From the NCBI GenBank assembly GCA_963788185.1, contig CAWBGE010000010.1, positions 124,001 to 188,000 on the forward strand: a DNA stretch of 64,000 bases. Direction: 5' to 3'. Under the pieces are notes generated by a model. That model had not been told where the DNA came from. It searched no databases and was given only the letters and a program-made list of their open reading frames with translations. The position numbers and the translations under genes were made by a program. Below, piece by piece: positions 15,878-24,515 of this stretch. This stretch comes from CAIWHR01 sp963788185 (GTDB taxonomy: Bacteria > Pseudomonadota > Gammaproteobacteria > Burkholderiales > Casimicrobiaceae). Positions within the stretch are counted from its first letter, which is position 1. Each line of letters starts with the position of its first letter.

Positions 15878-18676
15878 TCAGTCGAACAGCCCGGCGCCGT
15901 ACTCGTTCTCCTTGAGCTTCGCCTGCGCCGCGGCAAGGCGCGCGATCGGCACCCGAGGTCCGGAGCACGACACGTAGTCGAGACCCGCGTAGTGGCAGAA
16001 GCGGATCGAGTCCGGCTGCCCGCCGTGCTCGCCGCAGATTCCCACCTCGAGACCGGGCCGTTTGGCGCGCCCCCAATCGATGGCGAGCTTCATCAGCCGA
16101 CCGACACCCTTGACGTCGAGGATCTCGAACGGGTTGTCGCGCAGGATGCCGTTTTCGATGTAGAAGGGGAGGAACTTGTTCTCGGCGTCCTCGCGCGAGA
16201 ACGAGAAGGTCGCCTGCGACAGGTCGTTGGTGCCGAAGGAGAAGAACTCGGCGACCTCGGCCAGCGCACCGGCGCGCAGGCAGGCGCGCACGACCTCGAC
16301 CATGGTGCCGAACTTGACGTTGAGCTTGACGCCGTAGGCTGCCTCGACCCGTGTCATCTCCTGGTCCATCATCGCCCGCACGCGGATCAGTTCCTGCACC
16401 GTGGCGACCTGCGGCACCATGATCTCCGGATGCACGACCACGCCCTGTTTCACGCATTCGGCGGCCGCCTCGAGGATGGCGCGCACCTGCATGCCGTAGA
16501 TCTCCGGGTAGGTCATGCCCAGACGCACGCCGCGGTGGCCGAGCATCGGGTTCACCTCGGTCAGCGTGTGCACCTTTTTCAGCATCGCTTCGCGGCGCTC
16601 CAGCGCATCGTCGTCGCGTCGGGTCTGATGGTATTCGGTGAGGCTGGCCTGCAGCTTGCCGAGGCTGTCGACATAATCGCGCGGCAGGTCCGGATCGAGC
16701 ATCTTGAGCGTCTCGGGCAGCTCCGCAATCGAGCGGGTCGCGCGCTGCAGATGGCGCAGGTGCGAGATCTCGTACTCGAGCTGCGCGGCGGTGGGGAGAA
16801 ACTCGTGCATCGGCGGATCGAGGAGCCGCACGGTCACCGGGAGCCCGTTCATCGCCGTAAAGATGCCGACGAAGTCGCCGCGCTGGATCGGCAGCAGCCG
16901 GTCGAGCGCGACCTGACGCTCTTCGGGCGTTTCGGCAAGGATCATGTCCTGGACGATCGGCAGTCGCTGCGGGTCGTTGAACATGCGTTCGGTGCGGCAC
17001 AGGCCGATGCCCATCGCGCCGTACTTCCGCGCACGCGCGGCATCGACCGGAGTGTCGGCATTGGCCATCACGTCGAGCCGTGCCACGGCATCGGCCCACG
17101 ACAGCAGCTTGCCGAGATCGTCGAAGAACTCGGCCTCGACGGTGGGGATCTTCCCCGGATACACGTTGCCGGTCGAGCCGTCGATGGTGATGATGTCGCC
17201 CTCGTGCAGCACGGTGTCGCCAACCTTCGCGCGACGCTCGCGGACGTCGATCGCGATCGCCTCGCACCCCGAAACGCAGGGCTTGCCCATGCCGCGGGCG
17301 ACGACTGCCGCATGCGAGGTCTTGCCGCCGCGCGAGGTGAGGATGCCCTGCGCCGCGAAGAAGCCGTGGATGTCCTCGGGCTTGGTCTCCTCGCGGACGA
17401 GGATCAGCTGTTCGCCGCGCTTGCCGCGCTCCTCCGCGGTGTCGGCGTCGAAGACGATCATCCCCGATGCGGCTCCCGGCGACGCGGCCAGTCCCTGCGC
17501 GAGCGACTTCACCTTGTGCGCAAGGTTGAGTGTCGGCACCAGCAGCTGTTCGAGCAGCATCGGATTGATCCGCGTCAGCGCCTGTTCGCGGCTGATGAGC
17601 CCGCTGTCGCACATCTCGACCGAGGTGACGACCATCGCCCTGGCGTTCATCTTGCCGTTGCGGGTCTGCAGGCAATAGAGACACCCCTTCTCGATGGTGA
17701 ACTCGAAATCCTGCACTTCCCTGTAGTGGGCCTCCAGCCGGTCGCGCAGCGCCATGAGTTCGGCGTACAACCGCGGCATCTCGTCGGCCATCGTCGCGAT
17801 CGGCCTGGGCGTGCGGATCCCGGCGACGACATCCTCGCCCTGGGCATTGGTGAGGTACTCGCCGTAGATGACGTTTTCCCCGGTGCCCGGGTTGCGGGTG
17901 AAGCCCACGCCGGTCGCCGAGTCGTCGCCCATGTTGCCGAACACCATCGTGCAGACGTTGACGGCGGTGCCGTTGGCCATGTCCGGCGTGATGCGGAACT
18001 GGCGCCGGTAGTCAACCGCCCGCTTGCCCATCCACGACCGGAACACCGCCTGCACCGCCAGTTCGAGCTGCGCATGGGGATCGACGGGGAACGGCGTGCC
18101 GGTGTGCTTCTGGTAGATGGTGAGGAACGCGTCCGCCAGTTCGTGCAGCTGTTCGGCGGTGAGATCGACGTCCTGCGCCGCGCCGACGCGGCGCTTCAGC
18201 GCCGACATGGCTTCGTCGAAGCTCTCGTCGGGCACGCCCATCGCGATCTTGCCGAAGAGCTGGATGAAACGCCGCCAGGCGTCGTAGGCAAAGCGCGGGT
18301 TGGCGGTTTCGGCGATCAGCCCGGCAAGCGTGGCCGGATTGAGGCCGAGATTGAGGATGGTGTCCATCATCCCCGGCATCGACATCGCCGAACCCGAACG
18401 CACCGAGACCAGCAACGGATGCGCTGCATTGCCGAAGCCCTTGCCGGTCTTCCGCTCGAGCTCGGCCATGTGCGCGCGTATGCCTTCCATCAGGCCGGTC
18501 GGCAGCGCCTGCTGCGCGAGGTAGGCGAGGCAGGCCTCGGTGGTGATGACGAATCCCGGCGGCACGTTGAGACCGATCTGCGTCATTGCGCAGAGGTTGG
18601 CACCCTTGCCCCCCAGCAGCATCTTGTCGCTCGGGTCGCCCTGTTCGAACGTGTACAGAAACCGTGATTCGCTCAT
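15878..18676 (-). CDS. ppdK: Pyruvate, phosphate dikinase
   Basis: A 932-residue cytosolic enzyme interconverting pyruvate, ATP and Pi with phosphoenolpyruvate, AMP and PPi. The N-terminal nucleotide domain starts MSESRFLYTFEQG with LLGGKGANL. The swivelling domain holds the phosphohistidine in LTSRGGKTSHAAVVARGMGKP, and the PEP/pyruvate TIM barrel carries EVNPMLGHRGVRLG and GTNDLSQ. Length is that of bacterial PpdK (about 880-930). The start at 18676 was preferred over upstream Met codons at 18682 and 18739 because homology begins there. It allows reversible glycolysis/gluconeogenesis. It is divergent from narX. Confidence 0.96.
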   Translation of the reverse strand: MSESRFLYTFEQGDPSDKMLLGGKGANLCAMTQIGLNVPPGFVITTEACLAYLAQQALPTGLMEGIRAHMAELERKTGKGFGNAAHPLLVSVRSGSAMSMPGMMDTILNLGLNPATLAGLIAETANPRFAYDAWRRFIQLFGKIAMGVPDESFDEAMSALKRRVGAAQDVDLTAEQLHELADAFLTIYQKHTGTPFPVDPHAQLELAVQAVFRSWMGKRAVDYRRQFRITPDMANGTAVNVCTMVFGNMGDDSATGVGFTRNPGTGENVIYGEYLTNAQGEDVVAGIRTPRPIATMADEMPRLYAELMALRDRLEAHYREVQDFEFTIEKGCLYCLQTRNGKMNARAMVVTSVEMCDSGLISREQALTRINPMLLEQLLVPTLNLAHKVKSLAQGLAASPGAASGMIVFDADTAEERGKRGEQLILVREETKPEDIHGFFAAQGILTSRGGKTSHAAVVARGMGKPCVSGCEAIAIDVRERRAKVGDTVLHEGDIITIDGSTGNVYPGKIPTVEAEFFDDLGKLLSWADAVARLDVMANADTPVDAARARKYGAMGIGLCRTERMFNDPQRLPIVQDMILAETPEERQVALDRLLPIQRGDFVGIFTAMNGLPVTVRLLDPPMHEFLPTAAQLEYEISHLRHLQRATRSIAELPETLKMLDPDLPRDYVDSLGKLQASLTEYHQTRRDDDALERREAMLKKVHTLTEVNPMLGHRGVRLGMTYPEIYGMQVRAILEAAAECVKQGVVVHPEIMVPQVATVQELIRVRAMMDQEMTRVEAAYGVKLNVKFGTMVEVVRACLRAGALAEVAEFFSFGTNDLSQATFSFSREDAENKFLPFYIENGILRDNPFEILDVKGVGRLMKLAIDWGRAKRPGLEVGICGEHGGQPDSIRFCHYAGLDYVSCSGPRVPIARLAAAQAKLKENEYGAGLFD

Positions 18677-18784
18677 GCGCATGCTCCGATGTTGGGATCG
18701 TTCGCGAAGCCGGTTTAGAGCCGGCGTCGGTGCCGTCATCCTACTGCGGCCCTGTTGCCATCGTTGTCACTTCCGGCGGCTCGC

Positions 18785-18798
18785 TTGACCAGGATCAA
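18785..18798. promoter_or_regulatory. FNR/ANR box upstream of narX
   Basis: TTGACCAGGATCAA matches the FNR/ANR consensus TTGAT-N4-ATCAA at 9 of 10 positions. Its centre is 18791.5. A -10-like GAGAAT at 18818-18823 lies where a class II FNR promoter (box near -41.5) would need it, giving a predicted start close to 18833, about 26 bases before narX. This is a direct sequence match; in vivo activity is inferred. It might also affect the divergent ppdK gene. Confidence 0.7.
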
Positions 18799-18858
18799 GG
18801 CGTCGAGGCGCGTGTGCGAGAATCCTTGCCTGCATTGTCATCTGCACCCCGCGTCCAA

Positions 18859-20775
18859 ATGTCGCAGCCCGGAAAACTGAGCGCAAAACTGGTCGGCATC
18901 CAGGTCTTCTTCCTGGCCGTCGCGCTGGTCTCGATCGGTCTGACGCTCCTTGTCTCGTGGCGGCTCGAAGGCAGCGCGGCAGCGATCAACGACGCCGGCA
19001 GCCTGAGGATGCGCACCTACCGGCTTGCCTACCTCGCGCAGGAGTCGCAGCCGACGGCCGGCGGAGCGGTGGCCAACGCGTCGCTGATCAGGGACGACAT
19101 CGTCGCCTTCGAAGCTGTGGTCGCTACCCTGCGCATCGGCGACCCGACGCGTCCGCTGTTCGTCCCGCGGACCGACGCGATCGCCGCCCAGTTCGCCGAG
19201 CTTGACCGCGAGTGGCGGTTCCTCAGACCGGCGCTGGCGCTTGCGGCGGACGGCCGGGGGCTCGACGTCGGACGCGAGCGCATCGAGCAGTTCGTCGCCG
19301 TTGTCAACACGCTGGTCGCCACGCTGGAGCAGGACATCACGCAGGCGACGGCGCTGTTGAGAACGATACAGCTCGCGCTGGTCGCGCTGGCGATCATGGG
19401 TTCCGTCGCGCTCATCTACCTCTCCTTCCTGTTCATCATCCGCCCGGTGCACCAGCTCGAGGAAGGACTGCAGAGGATGGCGCGCGGCGACTTCGGCGTT
19501 CGCTTGCCGGTGGAGTCGAAGGACGAGTTCGGCGCGCTCGCCACCGGTTTCAACCACATGGCAGAAGCGCTGCAGGAATCCTACCTGACGCTGGAGACGC
19601 GGGTCGCCGACAAGACGCAGTCGCTGGCGCAACAGAATTCAAGGCTTGCCACGCTCTACGACATGACCGCGCTGCTCAACGCGCCATCGACACAGGAAGA
19701 GCTGTGCCGCGGATTCCTGAAGCGCCTGCTGGCGGTGTCGGGGGCCGCCGCGGGCGCAGTGCGCCTCGTGTCCCGCGAGGGCGAAACGCTGCATCTCTTC
19801 GTCGAGGACGGGCTGCCGGCTTCGTTCCACGAAAAGGAGCACTGCCTCGCGCGCGGCGAATGCGCCTGTGGCGAGGCGGCGGCCCGCAGTTCCGCCGTCG
19901 TCCACATCGTCAACGCCCGTCGTCTGCCGATCAACATCACGCTGCCGCACTGCCGGGAGGCGGGTTTCGTCACCGTCGCCGCGTTCCCGATCGCCGCCCA
20001 GCAGCAGGTGCTCGGCATCTTCAACCTCTTCTACCGCGAAGCGCGCGAGATCGGCAGCGACGAGCGGCATCTCTACGACAGCCTGGGCCAGAACCTGGGC
20101 GTGGCGATCGAGAGCCTGCGGCTGGTGTCCCGGGAGCGGGAGCTCGCCATTGCCGAGGAGCGCAACCTGCTGGCTCAGGAGCTCCACGACTCGATTGCGC
20201 AGTCGCTGGCGTTCCTGAACCTGCAGACCCAGATGCTGCGGAAGGCGCTGGCCGCACGGGATGCCGGCGAAACCGCACGGGTGCTCGACGAAATCGAGGC
20301 CGGGGTGCGCGAATCCTACGCCGATGTGCGCGAACTCCTGGTCCATTTCCGCACCCGGATCGGCGACGGCGACGTCGAGCTCGGGGTGCGTACCCTGCTG
20401 TCCCGTTTTGCGCACCAGACCGGCATCCCGACCGAGTTCAAGGCGACCGGCTCGGCCATGCCGCTGGCCCCCGACGACCAGCTGCAGGTCATGCACATCC
20501 TCCAGGAGGCGCTTTCGAACGTGCGCAAACACGCCGGGGCGTCCAAGGTCGAGATCGAGCTCGCACGCGGACCCGGCTACCGGTTCAAGGTTCGTGACGA
20601 TGGCTGCGGCTTCGACGCTGCCTCGTCGCCGCAATCGGCTGCCGACCATGTCGGGTTGTCGATCATGCGCGAGCGCGCCGCCCGGATCGGCGCGCGCGTC
20701 GACGTCAATTCCGGCCCCGGTGCGGGGACCGAAGTGCTGCTGAACGTGCCCGTGGCGCAACCGGAGAGTGCATGA
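18859..20775 (+). CDS. narX: Nitrate/nitrite sensor histidine kinase NarX
   Basis: A 638-residue inner-membrane sensor kinase. The first membrane helix (about residues 11-33) is followed by the nitrate-binding P-box DAGSLRMRTYRLAY (residues 45-58). A second helix lies near 171-195, then a HAMP linker. A central GAF-like module has clustered cysteines (C329, C335, C337, C365), as in NarX. The HisKA_3 transmitter has phospho-acceptor His443 (ELHDSIAQSL), and the HATPase domain has DDGCGF. It senses periplasmic nitrate/nitrite and phosphorylates NarL. The P-box argues for NarX over other NarL-family kinases. An FNR box precedes it; narL overlaps its end by ATGA. Confidence 0.95.
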   Translation: MSQPGKLSAKLVGIQVFFLAVALVSIGLTLLVSWRLEGSAAAINDAGSLRMRTYRLAYLAQESQPTAGGAVANASLIRDDIVAFEAVVATLRIGDPTRPLFVPRTDAIAAQFAELDREWRFLRPALALAADGRGLDVGRERIEQFVAVVNTLVATLEQDITQATALLRTIQLALVALAIMGSVALIYLSFLFIIRPVHQLEEGLQRMARGDFGVRLPVESKDEFGALATGFNHMAEALQESYLTLETRVADKTQSLAQQNSRLATLYDMTALLNAPSTQEELCRGFLKRLLAVSGAAAGAVRLVSREGETLHLFVEDGLPASFHEKEHCLARGECACGEAAARSSAVVHIVNARRLPINITLPHCREAGFVTVAAFPIAAQQQVLGIFNLFYREAREIGSDERHLYDSLGQNLGVAIESLRLVSRERELAIAEERNLLAQELHDSIAQSLAFLNLQTQMLRKALAARDAGETARVLDEIEAGVRESYADVRELLVHFRTRIGDGDVELGVRTLLSRFAHQTGIPTEFKATGSAMPLAPDDQLQVMHILQEALSNVRKHAGASKVEIELARGPGYRFKVRDDGCGFDAASSPQSAADHVGLSIMRERAARIGARVDVNSGPGAGTEVLLNVPVAQPESA

Positions 20776-21467
20776 GCGCCGCTGCCGCGTCCCCGGCCGG
20801 ATCCACGCGCTCCGACGGGACTCCCGACGTGGTTCGGGTCGTGGTCATCGACGATCACACGCTCTTCCGGCGCGGCATCATCGCACTGCTCGCCCGCATC
20901 CCGGACTTCGCGATCGTCGGCGAAGCCGCCGACGGCTTCGAGGGCATCAAGGTGGCGATTGCGCAACGGCCGGATGTCGTGCTGCTCGATCTCAACATGC
21001 CCGGCATCTCCGGCATCGAGGCGCTGCAGGCGATACTGAAGCAGGCGCCGGCCGCCCACGTCGTCATGCTGACCGTCTCCGAGGAGCCGGACGACCTGAT
21101 GGCTTGCCTGCGCGCCGGCGCGCTCGGCTACCTGCTCAAGAACATCGACAGCGATTTTCTGGTCGAGTCGATCCGCCGTGCCGCCGACGGTGACTCGGTG
21201 ATGTCGCCGGAGATGACGTCGAAGCTGCTGCGGCAGGTGCGCACAGGCGGGACCGCGTCGGCCCAGCCGGCGCTGTCGCCGCGCGAGCGTGAGATCCTGG
21301 TCTTCCTCGCCAGGGGAGCGAGCAACAAGGAAATCGCTCGCGAGTTCGACGTCGCCGAGAGCACGGTCAAGATCCACGTCCAGCACATCCTGCGCAAGCT
21401 CGAGCTCACGAGCCGCGTCCAGGCCGCCGTCTGGGCGGTCGAGCACGGCCTCGCAGCCAAGCCCTGA
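20772..21467 (+). CDS. narL: Nitrate/nitrite response regulator NarL
   Basis: A 231-residue response regulator. The receiver domain has the acidic pair in VVIDDHTLF, phospho-acceptor Asp73 (VVLLDLNMPG) and a conserved Lys (YLLKNID). The C-terminal LuxR-type helix-turn-helix reads LSPREREILVFLARG, then NKEIAREFDVAESTVKIHVQHILRKL. The ATGA overlap with narX fixes the start. Phosphorylated NarL would bind TACYYMT-type heptamers near the nar and narK promoters; I could not identify a convincing heptamer pair by eye. Confidence 0.95.
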   Translation: MSAAAASPAGSTRSDGTPDVVRVVVIDDHTLFRRGIIALLARIPDFAIVGEAADGFEGIKVAIAQRPDVVLLDLNMPGISGIEALQAILKQAPAAHVVMLTVSEEPDDLMACLRAGALGYLLKNIDSDFLVESIRRAADGDSVMSPEMTSKLLRQVRTGGTASAQPALSPREREILVFLARGASNKEIAREFDVAESTVKIHVQHILRKLELTSRVQAAVWAVEHGLAAKP

Positions 21468-21527
21468 CGGCCCGTTCCGCGGCGTGCCTGGCGCCTCGCC
21501 AGAGCGCCGCGGTTGCGCCCGGCGCGA

Positions 21528-24257
21528 TCAGCACGCCACTTCGGCGCCCCGCCGCGCATACCAGCGCCAGGTTCCCAGCACGCAGCTCAGGTAGAACACG
21601 CTGAAGAAGACCAGCGCGCCCTGCGGGCTGCCTGTCAGCTTGATCGAGGTGCCGTAGGCGATGGGGATGAAGAAGCCGCCGAGCGCCGCGACCGCGGAGC
21701 TGAACCCCAGCGTCGCTGCGCCCTCGGTACTGCCGACCCGCCTGGCCTGCTCCAGAGCCGCCTGATCGTTCTGATCGCCCACCGCGCGCTCACGCAGCGT
21801 GCGGAAGATGATCGGAATCATGCGGAAGGTCGAGCCATTGCCGATCCCGGCAGCGACGAACAGCGCCATGAACGCCAGCACGAAACCGAGCAGGCTGCCG
21901 CCACCGCCCGCCGTCGGGAGGAAGAACACCGCGGCCAGCGGCGCGACGGCCATCACGACGAAGATCCAGAACGTGATCATCGCGCCACCCATGCGGTCGG
22001 AGAGCCAGCCGCCGAGCGGTCGCACCAGCGCCCCCAGCAGTGGTCCGATGAACGCGAACTTGAACGCGTCCGCGTCCGGGAACACGGTGTTGACCAGCAT
22101 CGGGAATCCGGCAGCGAGGCCGATGAACGAACCGAACGTGCCCGTATACAGCCAGCTCATCCGCCACTGCTGCTTGTGGCGGAGGATCGCCACCTGCTCG
22201 GCGAAGCCGGCGCGCACCGTGGCGATGTTGTCCATGCCGAACCATGCGGCGATCACCGACATGACGATCAGCGGCACCCAGATGAAGCCGGCATTCTGCA
22301 CCCAGATCTGCATCGTTTCACCCTGATCCACGCGGGTCTCGGCATTTCCGCCCAGGATCAGCAGCGCGCCGCCGTACATCGCGATCGGAGCGATCAGCTG
22401 CGCCAGCCCGACGCCGAGATTGCCCACGCCGGCGTTCGCGCCGAGCGCCGTTCCCTGCAGCCGCTTCGGGTAGAAGAAGCTGATGTTGGCCATCGACGAC
22501 GAGAAGTTGCCCGCGCCCAGGCCGCACAGCAGAGCGATCGCGGCGAACACCGCGTAGTTGGTGGTCGGGTCCTGCACGGCGAAGCCGATCCACAGCGTGG
22601 GCAGCAGCAGCATCGTCGTGCTCCACACCGTGAAATTGCGACCGCCGAAGATCGGCACGACGAACGAATACAGCGCGCGGAAGACCGCGCCGGAGAGCCC
22701 CGGCAGCGCCGCCAGCCAGAACAGCTGGTTGGTCGTGAACTTGAACCCGATGTGCGGCAGTTCGACGACGACCACGCTCCAGACCACCCAGACGGCGAAC
22801 GCCAGCAGCAGCGCGGGCATCGACAGCCAGAGGTTGCGGTTGGCGATGCGCCGGCCCTTCGTCGCCCAGAAGGCGTCGTCGTCCGGGCGCCAGTCGACGA
22901 GCACGTGACGGCGCGGGCGCGTCCGCTCGATCAGATCGGCACCGGCAAGCGCTGCACGCGCGGCGGAGTGTTCCGCCAGGATTCCTTCGCGCTCGTTGCG
23001 CTCGGCGACCCACGTCCAGATCATCGTGACGACGATCACGAGGGTCAACAGCATGAAGCAGCTGCTGCGCACGCCGATCACGTCGGCGGCGATGCCGAAC
23101 ATGATCGGCAGCGTGAACCCGCCCAGGCCGCCGATGACGCCGACGATGCCGCCGACCACGCCCATCTGCGTCGGGTAGTGGTCGGCAAGGCTGCGGTAGA
23201 CGCTGGCCTTGCCGAAGCCCTGTGCCAGGCCGACGATGAAAATCAGCACGGTGAACATCGTGACACCCGCCCCGATCTGGAAGGCGACATCGCCCTTGAT
23301 CGCGTGCACGATCATGGTCGTGGGCGGGTAGCTGAGCAGGAACATGCAGGCGAGGCTGATCCACATCACCCACCAGGTGACCGTGTTGCCGCCCCACTTG
23401 TCGGAAGCCCAGCCGCCCAGCGCGCGAATCGCCCCGGAGGGCAGGTCGAACAGGATGGTCAGGAACGCGGCCGTGGCCAGCGGCAGCCCGAACTCGCCGA
23501 CGTAGTACTTGGGCAGCCAGAGCGCCAGCGCCACGAACGCGCCGAATACGAAGTAGTAGGCGAGCCCGAAGCGCCAGACGCGGAGGTCGAGCAGGGGCTT
23601 CAGCTGCTCGCCCAGCGGGACGCGCTTGCGGAGGGCCGAGTCCTTGCGGTGCAGCGGGTCCTCGGTGGTCAGGAACCAGAACAGCACCGCCATCACCAGC
23701 ATGGCGACCGCGTAAACCTTGGGCACCATCCGCCACGACGCGGTGGCGGACGCCGCGATGATCAGCGGGGCGATGAACTTGGTGAGCGAGGAGCCGGCGT
23801 TGCCGGCGCCGAAGATGCCCATCGCCGTGCCCTGGCGCTCCTTGCTGAACCAGGCCGACGTGTAGGCGATGCCGACCGCAAACGAGCCGCCGGCCATCCC
23901 GATGAACAACCCCAGCACCAGGTACTGCCAGTACTCGGTCGCGTAGGACAGCATCCAGGTGGGAATCACGACCGTGAGCATCTGCACGAAGTACACGATC
24001 CGTCCACCGTAGCGGTCGGTCAGGATGCCCAGCGGAAGGCGGACCAGCGAGCCGGTCAGGATGGGTGTCGCCACCAGCAGGCCGAACTCGGTCTCGTTGA
24101 GATTGAGTTCGGCCTTGATCTTGATCCCGATGACGGAGAACATGACCCACACGGCGAAGTTCACCGCGAAGGCGATCGTGCTCATCGCCAATGCGGAGAC
24201 CTGCTCGCGGGTGAGTCCCGGCTTGCCCGTTGCGGCTGTCGTCACGATACCCTCCAT
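21528..24257 (-). CDS. narK: Fused double nitrate/nitrite transporter NarK1-NarK2
   Basis: A 909-residue inner-membrane protein made of two complete major facilitator domains. The first (about residues 15-425) has the NarK1 pattern FGAGNAGSSLTKF, consistent with nitrate/proton symport. The second (about 450-905) begins with the NarK2 lead WRPDDDAFWATKGRRIANRNL and contains ANISFFYPKRLQG and GVGNLGVG, the nitrate/nitrite exchange type. Such fusions are known in Paracoccus and other denitrifiers. The frame is open across the linker, so this is a true fusion. It is convergent with narL and divergent from the next narK gene. Confidence 0.93.
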   Translation of the reverse strand: MEGIVTTAATGKPGLTREQVSALAMSTIAFAVNFAVWVMFSVIGIKIKAELNLNETEFGLLVATPILTGSLVRLPLGILTDRYGGRIVYFVQMLTVVIPTWMLSYATEYWQYLVLGLFIGMAGGSFAVGIAYTSAWFSKERQGTAMGIFGAGNAGSSLTKFIAPLIIAASATASWRMVPKVYAVAMLVMAVLFWFLTTEDPLHRKDSALRKRVPLGEQLKPLLDLRVWRFGLAYYFVFGAFVALALWLPKYYVGEFGLPLATAAFLTILFDLPSGAIRALGGWASDKWGGNTVTWWVMWISLACMFLLSYPPTTMIVHAIKGDVAFQIGAGVTMFTVLIFIVGLAQGFGKASVYRSLADHYPTQMGVVGGIVGVIGGLGGFTLPIMFGIAADVIGVRSSCFMLLTLVIVVTMIWTWVAERNEREGILAEHSAARAALAGADLIERTRPRRHVLVDWRPDDDAFWATKGRRIANRNLWLSMPALLLAFAVWVVWSVVVVELPHIGFKFTTNQLFWLAALPGLSGAVFRALYSFVVPIFGGRNFTVWSTTMLLLPTLWIGFAVQDPTTNYAVFAAIALLCGLGAGNFSSSMANISFFYPKRLQGTALGANAGVGNLGVGLAQLIAPIAMYGGALLILGGNAETRVDQGETMQIWVQNAGFIWVPLIVMSVIAAWFGMDNIATVRAGFAEQVAILRHKQQWRMSWLYTGTFGSFIGLAAGFPMLVNTVFPDADAFKFAFIGPLLGALVRPLGGWLSDRMGGAMITFWIFVVMAVAPLAAVFFLPTAGGGGSLLGFVLAFMALFVAAGIGNGSTFRMIPIIFRTLRERAVGDQNDQAALEQARRVGSTEGAATLGFSSAVAALGGFFIPIAYGTSIKLTGSPQGALVFFSVFYLSCVLGTWRWYARRGAEVAC

Positions 24258-24515
24258 TCCCTTGCGATCGAGCGCGTCGGCGCCGGCGGCAATTCGAAGC
24301 CCGCCGCTGCCGGCGCAGATTGAGCGAAGTCAGCCCCTCGATTGAATCATCACGCGGCGCCGCGCCACATAGTCATTCCGAACTATCACCGGATCGTTCT
24401 CTTGCCGTGGGCGCCCCGCACAACCGGGGAATGTCGCCGGCGACTGCCGCCGCCCAGAATGCCCGCAGACGGGCGATTCACGGCCGACCCCGTCGCCGCA
24501 ATCACGGAGATCACG
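24258..24515. promoter_or_regulatory. Divergent narK control region with weak FNR-like box and inverted repeat
   Basis: This 258-base region separates the fused narK (minus) from the second narK (plus). TTGAGCGAAGTCAG at 24320-24333 matches the FNR consensus at 7 of 10 positions. ATAGT (24369-24373) and ACTAT (24382-24386) form a perfect 5-bp inverted repeat spaced by 8 bases. Either could be a binding site for FNR- or NarL-type regulators, but neither is convincing alone. No gene was seen here. Confidence 0.35.

Noticed and set aside
21528..24257. Possible frameshift or assembly artefact joining two narK genes
   Set aside because: The frame is open through a hydrophilic linker with no stop, and such fusions are known in denitrifiers, so a natural fusion is preferred.
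21513..24323. A 936-codon plus-strand ORF opposite the fused narK
   Set aside because: It is a high-GC antisense shadow of the double transporter with His/Arg/Asp-rich composition and no domain.
24320..24333. Calling TTGAGCGAAGTCAG a definite FNR box
   Set aside because: It matches only 7 of 10 consensus positions, which is expected by chance at modest frequency; it was kept as a weak candidate only.
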